64,000 nt of DNA from positions 18,742,608 to 18,806,607 of the forward strand of contig JAVTVX010000001.1 in the NCBI GenBank assembly GCA_033439265.1, read 5' to 3'. The position numbers were made by a program, and so were the translations under genes. Within the stretch, counting starts at the first letter, position 1; each line of letters starts with the position of its first letter. The notes beneath the pieces are model-generated. The model saw nothing but the letters and a program-made list of their open reading frames with translations, made no database searches and was not told where the DNA came from. Source of the stretch: Dillenia suffruticosa (taxonomy: Eukaryota; Streptophyta; Magnoliopsida; Dilleniales; Dilleniaceae). This document shows, piece by piece, positions 1-10,815 of the stretch.

Positions 1-900
1 TACATTATAGCAATACTTGATTTTCCTTTCATTAGTTTTGCAAGTTGATAGCATATTTTTGCTACAGATGAAAAACTGTTATATTAATGCTGTTAAGGTG
101 TAGAAAGACATACCTTACTGGACTACTTTTTTGGGGCTCACGTGTTTTGTCCGTCGTTCGGACCTTGAATAATAACGAAAGGGGAATTTTGCAATCCTCA
201 AAGGTAAAATAATGATGACCTAAAATAATGATGACCGTTGGATGATAATCTAACCATTATAATTTTATACATATCAATACCTATAAAAATTATAAAACGT
301 CTTGATCATCAATTTTATACTAAAATATGCTATATCCCAGTCCAAGGCCAAATGGTTTTGACAGTGCGTGCCCATAAATCTATTACACTGTTAATTGAAT
401 TTTCATACTAAAATAACAAAAATAAAGTGGGGGATAAATTTTTTTGATATTGCTATGTATTAAATAACACTTCACTTGTCTTAAGGGGACAGTTTAATGA
501 TATAAATCCCTGTTTCACAATCTAGTGATCTCAAATTTAAAATTTTATACAACAAAAAAAAATAACACTTCACTCTTTCTATTGCAAAACAGCACAATAA
601 GAATTTGGGTAAACCCACATTTTTTTTGTGAAAATTTATTTTTCGTGAAAGTAAGTAATTAATTTTATCTTTTTAATAAAATTTGAAATTAAAAAACATT
701 TTAATTTTATAAAATATTTATGAAATTCATTTGATTATTGATTAAGTATAGCCTAAATTTTTTTTAATTCTTGTGACCCTGTTTTATCATGACAGAAATT
801 TTTTGTTTATTTTGTGACTGCAGCACGCCAATTTCCACAGGCGTTTTCCGCTGCTTTGGGAAAACTGTGTCGTTTCTCTGAACTTCCGCCTAGAAAAAGG
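1..900. other. AT-rich region upstream of the glyoxalase gene
   Basis: No coding sequence is recognisable. Bases 205-220 and 221-236 form a perfect 16-bp head-to-tail duplication (taaaataatgatgacc twice). The last 100 bases probably hold the core promoter and leader of the gene starting at 932. Confidence 0.5.
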
Positions 901-910
901 TCAACCGCAT

Positions 911-929
911 AGAGAGAGAGAGAGAGAGA
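911..929 (+). repeat. (AG)n leader microsatellite
   Basis: A GA-repeat tract ends three bases before the glyoxalase ATG at 932, so it must lie in the 5' leader of the mRNA. Confidence 0.7.
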
Positions 930-931
930 TA

Positions 932-1335
932 ATGGGGTTAGCACAAGGTGTGACTCTGGCTCACATAGCAAGAGAAACGACCAACGTCAAACGTCTTGCT
1001 CAATTCTATATCGAGGTAAATAATTCATACAAGCAGCAAATCTTTTTATTATATCAGTTTCGTCTTTAATTTGTCGATCTTTTTATGGGTTGAATCGAAG
1101 GTGCTGGGTTTTGAGGAGATTGAGACACCTAATTTTGGAGATTTTGAGGTCATATGGCTGAGACTGCCCTCTTGTCCGATGTTGTCACTACACCTGATAC
1201 AAAGGAATCCTGAATCGAGGCTTCCAGAAGGCCCTTGTTCTTCCACTTCCACTGTCAAAGACCCCAAGTTCCTCCCCAGAGGTCATCACATCTCTTTTGG
1301 TGTCTCCAATTTCGATTCTGTTGTCCAATCTCTCA

Positions 1336-1370
<35 letters not shown>

Positions 1371-2817
1371 GCTTGGCATCTGAGGATTGCATATAAATTG
1401 AATGTATGTAAGTGGGTTTCGTAGAAAGTTTTGAATTTGAATTCTTCCGTTATTATACAGTAATTATTGCATATCATAGATTTTTCTATCAAATTTTTTT
1501 TCCATGATTACCCGGGGGAAGAATCTTAAGAACAAAATTATTTATGTATATAATTTCGAAAATTAAATTATAACTTCTGAACCCATCAAATTATAACCTC
1601 AAATGCATGTCATATTTTGCTCAGATATCAATTTCTGGTTTTGCCTCTGGTTGAGAATTTCTGAAGTTGGCGTAAAATAATTTGCCCATTTTTTGGCGTT
1701 TCCTATGCTGAGAAAAAATGGGATTTAAGAATGGAAAATGAAAGTATGGCCATTTTTACGTTGGTGTTTTCCCTTGAGACGTACATAAGAAGGAGAATTT
1801 TGTGGTTCAATGAACGGATTTCTTCCTATATTACCTGAACTCTGTCTACTCATGTTGATAATGTATGATTGTTTGCCAGTAGACAAATTATACAACAGAC
1901 TCCAGACACCTCAAACTAAGGGAAACTCTTTGAGTGAGGGTAGTATGAGAGACTACTTGCAGCACTCACGTAGCTGGTTCTACAGCTCCAATAAATAGTT
2001 TCCGACTTGGAGCTTGTGGGGATAAAAGAAAAGAAAGGGGTGGGCGTGGGGGAGCAACACCAAAATTTTTATGGTGAGCAATACGCAGTAGCAAAATGGT
2101 ACAAGGAATGCAAAGTTTGGATGAGGACGCAGCATGACACGAACTCAATGAAGTTAATAAGAGTTCTACACTAATATAAAATGTAAGATATCATATTCTA
2201 GCATGTCTATAAATCATGTTGCCATGGACATTGTCAATTTTAGATGGGTCAGTGCAATATAAAATATCATATTTGTGTATGGGATGCGGTTGTTTGATTT
2301 AACAATGAATGATTAGAGACAGCTGAATTTAGTCTGGCTTTGAAATTCTGCTACTTTTGAACATAAAAGTCATATTTCCTACATTTCCTACACTTCTTCT
2401 GTCCCTCTTCTGTTTGTGTAATTTGGGTGAAAATTTTCAACAATATTATGCAGGAAAAGGGAATAGAGACGTTTGAGAAGACCCAGCCTGATGGGAAGAC
2501 CAAGCAACTTTTCTTCTTTGATCCAGATGGTAAACTTTTATAAGTCTTCTGCTCAATATCATTTCCTTCTGCAACCATTGCCTTGAGAAATAAACGCCAA
2601 CCCTCCACCATTTGATTGTCCTTAATCTAACTAAATGCAAAATTATGTGCATTTTGCTCATCTTTGCTTCCACTTTCTGTGTGTGCGCATGTTTTTTTTT
2701 TCTCTGAAAACTCTCTGCGAGCTTAGCTACCTCTGCAGAGGACTTATGGATCAAACTAATAACTGGACGTACAAATTGGGATTTGCAGGTAATGGTTTGG
2801 AGGTTGGTACCTGGTGA
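932..2817 (+). CDS. Glyoxalase-I-fold (VOC superfamily) protein, 4 exons
   Basis: Exons 932-1015, 1101-1337, 2454-2529 and 2789-2817 join to an intact 141-residue frame; every junction is GT-AG. The N-terminal part (HIARETTNVKRLAQFY, then VLGFEEIE), the central HLIQRNPE, the LPRGHHISF strand and the C-terminal FFFDPDGNGLEV follow the lactoylglutathione lyase/glyoxalase I family pattern. The start ATG lies just after an (AG)n leader. The size fits the short plant subgroup that I recall as Arabidopsis At2g32090, about 135 residues. Family members are metal-dependent VOC proteins, but many short plant ones have no shown methylglyoxal activity, so the substrate is open. No targeting peptide is visible. 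A (TC)n microsatellite begins at the exon-2 donor, and intron 2 is long (about 1.1 kb). Confidence 0.88.
1338..1370 (+). repeat. (TC)n microsatellite at exon-2 splice donor
   Basis: The tract starts directly at the donor of exon 2 (AAG followed by gtctctctc). Length changes could influence splicing because the donor itself is part of the repeat. Confidence 0.8.
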
Positions 2818-3743
2818 ATCTCCTAGTCAATCAAATAGCTGAAACAGCCCGTGCAGTGGAAGCTTTAGTAGGTATCTGGTCTTGGGCGCAACGCATGTGT
2901 GTAGCTCAATATCTGTAGATTGTGATCAACTTGTAGAGCAATATCCTCTGTGAATTTTGTGCCTTTTGTTCAGGTATAAAGCATGTGGGGGGTGTCATAG
3001 TGAGACCAAGTAGGCAAGAAGTATTGGATTCTTGCCAATATGTCAATAATGTAAACTCTGTGCTTACCTACTTGTTTTCTAAGGGTCATCTTGTTCTAGT
3101 AAGTTTCCAATGTCCCAATGCACCTTTGTGGAAAGTGAGCAATGTGTTGGCACGGTGATTAAACATTCTACATTTTGATTCTGGGTATATGGTGGGATCC
3201 AAAGGCTACTTATCATCAGTGGCTATTCGTAGAAAAATACTTAAAATAAACAGTTTACTTTAAGCTCGCTAATCTAAATGATTTGGTAGGGAATATGATT
3301 TATATAAAATGTAGTACACTGGCCAAAGTTCAGAGGAAGGACTAGGATGTTTGGGGGGCATGATTAAGGGTGTGAATCCCATCTTTGAACCCCCTGAGAG
3401 TAATATTTTAAATGATTAAGAAAAAGATTATAATCAAAATTTTAAACGTAATTATACCAAATTAGTTTGGATCCACCATTATAAGGACTATGATCTCCCA
3501 ACATAAGGTTAACCGAGCAGAGGCAGAAAAATCAACTTGAAAGAGCCAATCCATTTCATCCAGATATACAAACACAGCATCTTCATGGTTAAGGCCAAAG
3601 ACCCAAATGGCTTTAGCCAAGCAACTTGCTTATGACACTTGGATGCCTCCAAAGATAGTGTAGTCACGGAGGAAGTGGGTAAGATATTATTCGATTAAAT
3701 TTTAAGGTAAAGAGTTCGAGATAAGGTGGAAAACGATGAAAAG

Positions 3744-3784
<41 letters not shown>

Positions 3785-4360
3785 TAAAAAGAAATTATAT
3801 TTTTATTAGATGTTTTTTTTCTCTCTCTCCTCTCTCTAAGTTTCTCTTTAAAAAATAAATAGATGAAAATAATTATGGAAATATTAAAAATTTCTCCTAA
3901 CTTAGCTATAAAAAAGTAACTTTTATAAAATAAATTTTATTCTTAAATGGTTTTTTTTTTTTTTTTTGAAGGATAGGTGACGTTTTACAAAGACTGCTTG
4001 GTTTTTTCACACTACATTTATTTTAGTATTTATATCATATATACTCTTATTAAAAATAAGTCTATTGTATATACAAGTAATACATATTATAAATAAAATA
4101 TTAAGATATTATATACTAATTTATACATATATAATTTGTATTTTTCTTGTTGTATCTTACAAGTTCTTTTACAATAATGAAAAATTGTGTAAAATGGTCT
4201 TTGTGTGCAGTAGGTGGATCTTTCCCAAATTAGAATTTACTCTCCGGAAACAATTCTCTCTCCACTGACATTAGTCATTCGCCATGTGTATTCCCTAAAA
4301 GCATAGTCATTTCGGATGCCTCATGAAACATAGGACAACTGTCTACACTTATTCTCCTTC
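2818..4360. other. Intergenic region between glyoxalase and LEA genes
   Basis: This holds the presumed glyoxalase 3' end and then AT-rich DNA. Between about 3640 and 3779 is a stretch with a tRNA B-box-like piece (aagagttcgagat) leading into a (TA)n tract, and a T-run at 3951-3967. No gene is recognised. Confidence 0.5.
3745..3779. repeat. (TA)n microsatellite
   Basis: About 17 TA units follow a degenerate tRNA-like segment. The same arrangement recurs at 12254-12329 and 44101-44134. Confidence 0.85.
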
Positions 4361-4363
4361 TTC

Positions 4364-4425
4364 CACGTGTCAAGCATCCACTCAGCCTTTGCTCACACAG
4401 CGACCCAAACAGCAGGTATATATAA
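4364..4425 (+). promoter_or_regulatory. Promoter of LEA gene: G-box/ABRE and TATA box
   Basis: A CACGTG G-box followed by TC (CACGTGTC, 4364-4371) matches the ABA-response element core, and a TATATATAA box lies at 4417-4425, 67 bases before the ATG. G-box/ABREs upstream of seed LEA genes are the known target of ABI5/bZIP and ABI3 regulation. That this promoter responds to ABA or seed drying is inferred. Confidence 0.6.
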
Positions 4426-4491
4426 TCCAAAGTGCTTAAATCCTTCTTGAAGGGACAAAAATAAGAAAGAAAGGCAAAGGTGCGAGGAAAA

Positions 4492-5347
4492 ATGAGTCAG
4501 GAGCAGCCAGTGAGGCCTCAGGACATGGAAAAGCCGATCAGGTTCGGAGACGTATTTGATGTCTCCGGTGGGCTCGCGAGCAAGACAATCAAGCCACAAG
4601 ATGCAGCCATGATGCAGAGTGCAAAGACTCAGGCTCTGGGTCAGACCCAGAAAGGTGGAGCTGCTGCGGTTATGGAATCTGCGGCTGCTCGTAACGAGCA
4701 AGCTGGTTTTGTAGGCCATTATGATGTCACCAAAGAGGTAGCCGATCGTGGTGTTTCTGTTCGCCAGACTAATGTCCCCGGCTCTCAGAATGTCAGAGAA
4801 GAAGTTGCCGAGCAGGTCAGCAGATATTTACTAATACCAAGTCTATGTCCTTATTAAACGTTGTTCGCTTGTTTTATAATGTTGCACGTTTTGAGAATGT
4901 CAGGCTGTTGATGCCTATGTTCAACCTATGGTTGTTACTGGGCCTGCAGCGGTGGGAGTGAGACAGAGTGTCATAACTATCGGGGAAGCACTTGAAGCTA
5001 CCATTCACACCGCTGGCAATAAACCTGTTAGCCAGAGTGATGCCGCCGCAATTCAAGCGGCAGAGATCAGAGCCACCGGAAACAACTTGACTCCGGGCGG
5101 TGTTGGGGCCGCAGCCCACTCTGCAGCCTCATTCAATGCTGGGCTTTCCCGCGAGGAGGACAAGGTCAAGCTTAGCGATGTTCTTACTGTAAGTAATTTA
5201 TAAAGATTCCCTACTAATTTTTTTTTCACTTAGGTAATTCGTATTGTAGTAAAATGAATTGAGCTCAGTTTTTCATTTTTATTTTGTTTGTAAATTTGGG
5301 TTTGGGATATAATGTAGGGGGCTACGGAGAGGTTGCCAGCAGATTAG
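4492..5347 (+). CDS. Seed maturation protein (SMP/D-34 LEA), truncated by in-frame TAG
   Basis: Exons are 4492-4815, 4904-5188 and 5318-5347. The protein starts MSQEQPVRPQDMEKPIRFGD and is rich in Ala, Gly and Gln. SMP-type units run from about residue 13 to 65 (FGDVFDVSGGLASKTI, KPQDAAMMQSAE-like), from 120 to 180 (ITIGEALEATIHTAG, SDAAAIQAAE) and from 190 on (KVKLSDVLTGATERLPAD). At 5345-5347 a TAG falls where the family has Lys (ADKAVTR), giving 212 residues. The frame stays open and SMP-like for another 43 codons to TGA at 5477-5479. SMP LEA proteins accumulate in drying seeds. I recall Arabidopsis At3g22490/At3g22500 (RAB28/ECP31-like) as relatives. The first two units are complete, so a shortened protein could still work. 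Confidence 0.85.
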
Positions 5348-5479
5348 GCAGTGACAAGGAAGGATGCGGAGGGAGTGACGAGTGCGGAGCTGAGGAATAA
5401 TCCAAATCTACGCACATGGCCTGGCGGTGTTTCTGCATCGATGGCTGCTGCAGCATGGCTCAATGAAAGTGTTGCTTGA
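5348..5479 (+). pseudogene. Read-through relic of the SMP LEA C-terminus
   Basis: After the TAG the same frame encodes AVTRKDAEGVTSAELRNNPN and then a PGGVSASMAAAAW-type ending before TGA. This is the usual SMP C-terminal block, with no second stop or frameshift. It is therefore either recently dead sequence, reached only by read-through, or the stop is a sequencing error. Confidence 0.75.
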
Positions 5480-5920
5480 AAGAACTTCACTAATTTATTA
5501 GAAGAGTAATGTCATGCACGTAAAAAGTGTGCGGGTGATCGACGACAAAGTCTGTTTGCGTCACCACAGTCTGGTTCTTGTTGGGTCTTGAAGTTTTGTT
5601 TTCTGGGTGTCCTTGGATCTCCTAGGACGTGTGTACAGAAGTTATCACTTCGGCTATGTCAAATCTTTTCCCATGTGTTCTACTTTTTTAGTGTGCATTT
5701 GCTTTTCTTTTCCCCCTTTCTCATGTGTTTATGGTTTGTTTTGTTCTGAAGTTTATTTTGCATTTTTTTCAGGAGGATTTTTCTTCTCTTTGTCCATGTT
5801 AGCAAGCATGGACCCAAATCAATTTGTTGTTGAAATTTTAAGCGAAAAATTTTGTAGCATATCATTTAATTAAAGTTCTTTTTGGAAATTTCAAATTTTA
5901 AAAAACAGAGAAAAAAAAGG

Positions 5921-6166
5921 GCGGCATACCATTCTTTTGCTTTTGTTTTCACGTCTGATATTTGAATTTTACGCGATTAATCCAGTTTGAATACTATGAA
6001 ATCTATTTTAAAGATTAATTCTCTCAAATTCTCTATGAAATTCATTTTAGGGGTTAATTCTCTCAATTTTTTTTTTATCATTCCTACGACTTGAATTCAA
6101 AAGCTCTAATTAAGGATAAAGTACTGATCTCTCGATCCAAAGGAGTTTGGTGGCGGCATACCATTC
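5921..6166 (-). mobile_element. tRNA-derived SINE (family A) with 14-bp target duplication
   Basis: The perfect direct repeats gcggcataccattc at 5921-5934 and 6153-6166 bracket 218 bp. Read on the minus strand the insert has a tRNA-like head with a B-box-like ttgaattcaagtc, a body with the attaatc core shared by other copies here, and an A-rich end. An internal stretch of about 50 bp (ctatgaaatc... and ctatgaaatt...) is tandemly duplicated. Confidence 0.7.
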
Positions 6167-7464
6167 GATAGTTAATGGTCTCACGGTCCATTGTACCCAA
6201 AAAAAAATGGTCTCACGGTTCACCCAGCCATTCCTTGGTCAGGGCCGGGTAGCCCAGCGTATCTGGAAGCATGGTAGTCCAGAATTGAGCGGACCTAAAG
6301 TGGGCTAGGTTAAGCCCAGACCAGGAGTTCTGGGTTTTTCCCTTTCTGTGTGGCCCAGTTAATGGTAATCGACGTTAAAATCTCTCTGGATGGATCTAGG
6401 CCTAAGATCACATTATTTCTTTATTATTATTATTTTTTTTATCATCACGAAATCATATTTCAACTAATGTAACATATGTGGGATCTTATTTAAGAGATAT
6501 ATATATATATATTTTTTTTTTTAATTTTAAATTCAAAATTTGATTAAAATATTTAATATCGGAAGATGACAAAATTTTTGCCAAATCAACACGAAAACTT
6601 GAAACCAAATCTCTGTAAAATAACTGAAAGTCTGGACTAGACCAGGGGGTCCACGTTTTTGAAAACAAAAACACTTTTCAGCAACATTTAACCAGGATAC
6701 CACGTGTTGGAGGCAGGGAGGTACCATATTTTGTTTTTTTGGAAGTAAATAGAGTCTAAGAAGAGACCAAAATTAGTTTCAGAGTAGGAGGGAGTTGGGA
6801 CAAGGACATGCATGGTCTTGACATGTCCTTGTGGAGTTCGGAATTCAGCTGGGAGGACAATGATGCACCCAAAAGACAGCCCCCAGCTCTGATCTCCTTC
6901 TGCTGCTGTTACAGCTGACCTCAAACTGACTAAAGCATGTCTCCTCTCTTTCCATCTTTTCTCTTCTCTTTTCTCTGCCCAGTTGGTAAATTTATATGCA
7001 TTTCAATTAATTTAAATAATTCTTTTCTTAATTTTGATGAATAGCATATCTTTATACGTGATATTGACTTTAATTTGTTATTTTCAGGCAGAAGTAATGT
7101 TGGGTCACGTTATCAACTTTTCTTTTGTAATTATTTATTTTTAGCTATATTATGTTTAACAATAAGCTTATGTAACACCTTGGTGTTTCCTCAATCATAT
7201 AGATGAATGTTGGAACTTCTTTTCCTCCTTAAAAAAGCATTTTTTTTTTCTTTCAAAGATCATATTAATATCATTTGGAAAGAGTTCTCTTTCCCACATG
7301 AAAATAATATGTAAAAATGAAAGGGAAGAGTAGAGGAGCAATTCTGAGGCTTTCACATGGGCATCTCCGAGTACTTCATCTGTAACCCAGTACTGTTGGC
7401 ACAACCTTGTGCCTAGTGAGTAGTTAGTACAACCCTTTGGGGCAGCCCAAATGCCAACACCGAA

Positions 7465-7630
7465 TGATAGACTTCGACTCAAGCGGAGGAAATGTGTTTG
7501 TCCCACATGAAATAGTAAAAATTCTCTTTCCCCCTCTCCCTCAAAAGACTCGATAGGCTTCAACTCAAGTGGAAGAAATGTGTTTGTCCCACATGAAATA
7601 GTAAATATTCTTTTTTCCCCCAAAGATTTA
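7465..7630. repeat. Two-copy tandem duplication, period about 87 bp
   Basis: Copies start at 7465 and 7552 and share aaatgtgtttgtcccacatg and flanks with about 85-90% identity by eye. A weaker third copy is visible near 7280-7310. The tgtcccacatg core resembles a motif common at the ends of plant repeats, but I cannot assign it. Confidence 0.6.
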
Positions 7631-8149
7631 AGATGCTTTCCCAAATAATTCTTCAAAAAAGGATGGGTACAAGATGGTTGAACACTGAATGCAAAGTGCA
7701 GCAGAAAAAAATAAATAAATAAAAAAAGAAGGTTGTAGTCAAATGTCCTTCATTCAAATTCAAGCTTTTAAGGTTATTTTTTCTGACACAAAAGGTCCAA
7801 AATTTCATTGGACATGGTTACTTATTCTGATGGTAGTTCGCACAATAATGCAAGGCATGATATGCTCTTCACCCATTTTCTTTTCTTCTTCAGAATTGTT
7901 TATTTCGAACATGGTATCCATGATGGGAAAATATTTTTGGGTTTTTCCTCTTCAATATTTTCTTCTTGGGATTCTTCTGGGAATTTGAACATTTGTAAGG
8001 TGAATCAAAGTCTGATAAGACTTTAGAGGAATATGGGAACGGAGCATTTGGAAAATATTGCTAACATGGTCTAAATCTCTTGAAGATGTGCCAATTTGCT
8101 TGGTGAAATCTGCTAAGATGGTGACAGAGACGTTGGATTGAAATATGAA

Positions 8150-8255
8150 ATAAGGTTGGAGAAATGTTATGATAATCGGACTCAAACCACCGACATCTGC
8201 GATAGGGTAAATCTCCGCCTCTCGAGTTGCCAATTGATTCTACCATAGAGGCCAA
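8150..8255 (-). mobile_element. tRNA-like SINE segment
   Basis: On the minus strand, gtagaatcaattggcaact (A-box region) is followed about 40 bases later by gtggtttgagtcc (B-box region). This is the layout of a tRNA-derived SINE head. Ends and duplications were not resolved. Confidence 0.45.
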
Positions 8256-9270
8256 CAATAGACATAACTCTCCCAAAAACATAGCTCCATTAGAATTCAT
8301 CCCAAAAAAAAAAAAAAAAAAAAAAAAATACACGTTAGATAAACTTTTACTCAGACAAATGCAACAATTGAAAATGTGAAAATAGCAAATTTTGTAATGA
8401 TTGTGGAGTCCAAAAAATAAGTCTATTCCACATGGACTTTGTAACAAGAAAACTACGAAGCTCCCAAGATGGACATTTGACATCAGGTTCAATTGAGATC
8501 ATATAGAATTTTAATATTAAAATTATTAATTTGGTAAAAATTTTATTTTTTTTAAGAACTATTTGATTTTCATTTATAAAATTTATTTATATATTTAAAA
8601 AAAATAATTTCATGTTAAGTGAAAAATATTATGAGTAAAATAAATCGAAAATAAAGATAAGCTAAAGAGAAATAAGCTCACTCTAGTTCTTCTGGTCTCT
8701 TTTCTTTAATAATAATAAAAAAGAGCATGGGCCAAGCAGTTTCATTACCCCCTTTAAAACTCTTTTTTTTTCCATTATACAGTAGACTCATGTTCTGACT
8801 AATCTATTTTGAGATGTAGTCAGATTCCTAAAAAACAAATTTTTTTATATAATTTTTTCTATTCTCAAAAATCAAATCCAAATTTTTACTCGAGAATCCT
8901 AACACTATTTTATACTAATCTCTTTGTCCCTTCTTTTAAAACTCTTCTTGATCACACTATTTTCAAGTGCTAGATTTGGGGGGTAATAAACTTGCGCTGC
9001 TACCTTAACTTTTAGAGGTTAGATTGGACTCACCAAACCCATTAATAGAAGTGCCAAGTTTTTTTTTTATTAAAATAATAATAATAATCAAGAGAATACC
9101 TCCCAAGAAAACAAACATTACTATTACATAAATACTTAACAAAGGATACAAACAAACAAATGGCCTGTAGATGAGAGAGAACAGAGTCCACCCTGCATCT
9201 ACAAATACACCACATCCTCCCCCTCCTTCCCCTTTTCCACTTAGCCAACATCAACATTCCCAACCTCCCT

Positions 9271-9271
9271 C

Positions 9272-9326
<55 letters not shown>
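9271..9326 (+). repeat. (CT)n leader microsatellite of the OFP gene
   Basis: A near-perfect CT tract ends 24 bases before the OFP ATG, so it lies in the leader or core promoter. Pyrimidine tracts in this position are common in plant promoters. Confidence 0.75.
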
Positions 9327-9329
<3 letters not shown>

Positions 9330-9350
9330 TGAGATACACCAAAGTGAAAA

Positions 9351-9989
9351 ATGTCAAGTATACTCTGGAAGCACTTCCAACTGTGCTTCACAAAAATCAA
9401 ATGCGCCCCAGAATTTCTCTCTCCTCAGCAATCAGATCAAGAAAACGAGACCAACCCATCGTCACAAATCTCATCAACACCATCAATCATCATCAAAAAC
9501 TTCAACACCATCTATGACTTCTCCACTATCTCACCAACTTTCTCTTCCGCATCGTCATCAAAGCCACTAAGCACCACACCATCCATGACCTCTTGCTCCC
9601 AGGATTTCTCCACCTTTGACGATTCCTCGGAACCCGACACCGCCTTTCCCGCCGATCTCTCCGCCGTGTTAGCCTCCCAACGGTTCTTCTTCTCATCACC
9701 TGGCCTCTCAAACTCCATAATTGACTCCGCGGTTGACTCGCCGGAAAATGACGCAGTCGTTGCCGGAGGAGTCGCCATTCCGACGTACTCGCCGGACCCA
9801 TATTCCGATTTTCGCAGATCAATGCAGGACATGGTTGAAGCCAGAGGGTTGAAAGATTTGAAAGCTAGCAGAGACTATTTGCATGAGCTTTTGCTATGTT
9901 TTTTGACTTTGAATCCAAAGCATACTCACAAGTTCATTGTTAGTGCTTTTGCGGATCTTCTCCTTAGTCTTCAACAAACTCCTATGTAA
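9351..9989 (+). CDS. OFP: OVATE family protein (OFP)
   Basis: This single-exon gene encodes 212 residues. It starts MSSILWKHFQLCFTKIKC, the short N-terminal motif of the OFP11/12/16 subgroup. The middle is a long Ser/Thr/Pro-rich low-complexity region. The C-terminal 70 residues are the OVATE domain (YSPDPYSDFRRSMQDMVEAR, LKASRDYLHELLLCFLTLNP, HKFIVSAFADLLLSL). OFPs are plant-specific nuclear or cytoplasmic transcriptional repressors that bind KNOX/BELL homeodomain and TRM proteins and affect organ shape. The start at 9351 is chosen because it gives the conserved N-terminus; the leader carries a CT microsatellite. I recall At4g14860 (OFP11) and At2g32100 (OFP16) as the positional counterparts. 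Confidence 0.92.
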   Translation: MSSILWKHFQLCFTKIKCAPEFLSPQQSDQENETNPSSQISSTPSIIIKNFNTIYDFSTISPTFSSASSSKPLSTTPSMTSCSQDFSTFDDSSEPDTAFPADLSAVLASQRFFFSSPGLSNSIIDSAVDSPENDAVVAGGVAIPTYSPDPYSDFRRSMQDMVEARGLKDLKASRDYLHELLLCFLTLNPKHTHKFIVSAFADLLLSLQQTPM

Positions 9990-10589
9990 TAATTTTATTT
10001 TATTTTATTCTAATTTTTCTTTTTGGGCTCTTTTAATGGAGAATGCCTTTTGTTAAGATAATATTCATGGTTACAAAGCTTTTGAGGCATTGTTCTGGGG
10101 GTATGGTGTCAAATTATAAAAAATTGTAACATGGTAGTAGTTTTTTATTTTTGGGTAACATTGAAAGGGACCAATCAATCCCATAACACTTTTTGTAAAT
10201 TTTTTGATTTGAACTTGGTTCTGGTTGAACCACGATCACAAATTTTATAGGCTTTTTAAAATGTTTTTCCTGTAAAAATTACACTTAGAGTTAAAATTTT
10301 TGGGTTTACACTTATTATGGAGAATTTTTTGATTTTCTTAAAAATTGTGTATTTTAAAATTAAAACTTTTTGTGCTAATTGAAAATGAGAAGAGGAAAAA
10401 ATAATTCTCAAACCCCATAATTAGATTTGCAAGGTGATGTCCATTGCAATTTATCAATTTTCATCAAAGATTGTAATTTGATTGGTATTGTTCACGGTGA
10501 GAGGAGGGTGTTTCTTGTATCAGGATAAAAGATTTGTTTTGAAAATCAAATTCTTTTAAATTGAATGATTAAGTATTATTTTTTTAATT

Positions 10590-10815
10590 ATACAAAAATT
10601 TGAATTTGGAATCACTAATTTGGGGGAAGAGAGTTTGTACCATTAGGCTATTTCCTTTATCAGAGATTTTGAGTACTTTATCTCTTTAATAAGAGATTTT
10701 AAATTTGAATCTTATAAATGGTGAAAAAAAATTTAGAAAAACTAACCATTAAAATGAGTTTTACAATATTTGAATCGGATTAATCGAGTAAAACTCGGAT
10801 ACCGACGATGAAAAA
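10590..10815 (+). mobile_element. SINE family A copy (degraded)
   Basis: The 3' half is clear: accattaaaatgag, then atttgaatcggattaatcga and cggataccga, ending in an A-rich stretch. It matches the body shared by the other family A copies. The head near 10600-10700 is degraded and the ends are uncertain. Confidence 0.5.

Larger units (their letters stand above)
5480..9270. other. Intergenic region between LEA and OFP genes
   Basis: About 5480-5870 is probably LEA 3' UTR. The rest is AT-rich and contains a SINE with target-site duplications (5935-6152), a tandem duplication (7465-7630), a tRNA-like SINE segment (8150-8255) and a 25-base A-run near 8308. No gene is recognised. Confidence 0.5.

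Noticed and set aside
1071..1424. Open frame through glyoxalase exon 2 as a separate gene
   Set aside because: It is exon 2 read on into the (TC)n intron; the GT donor at 1338 and the other three exons explain it.
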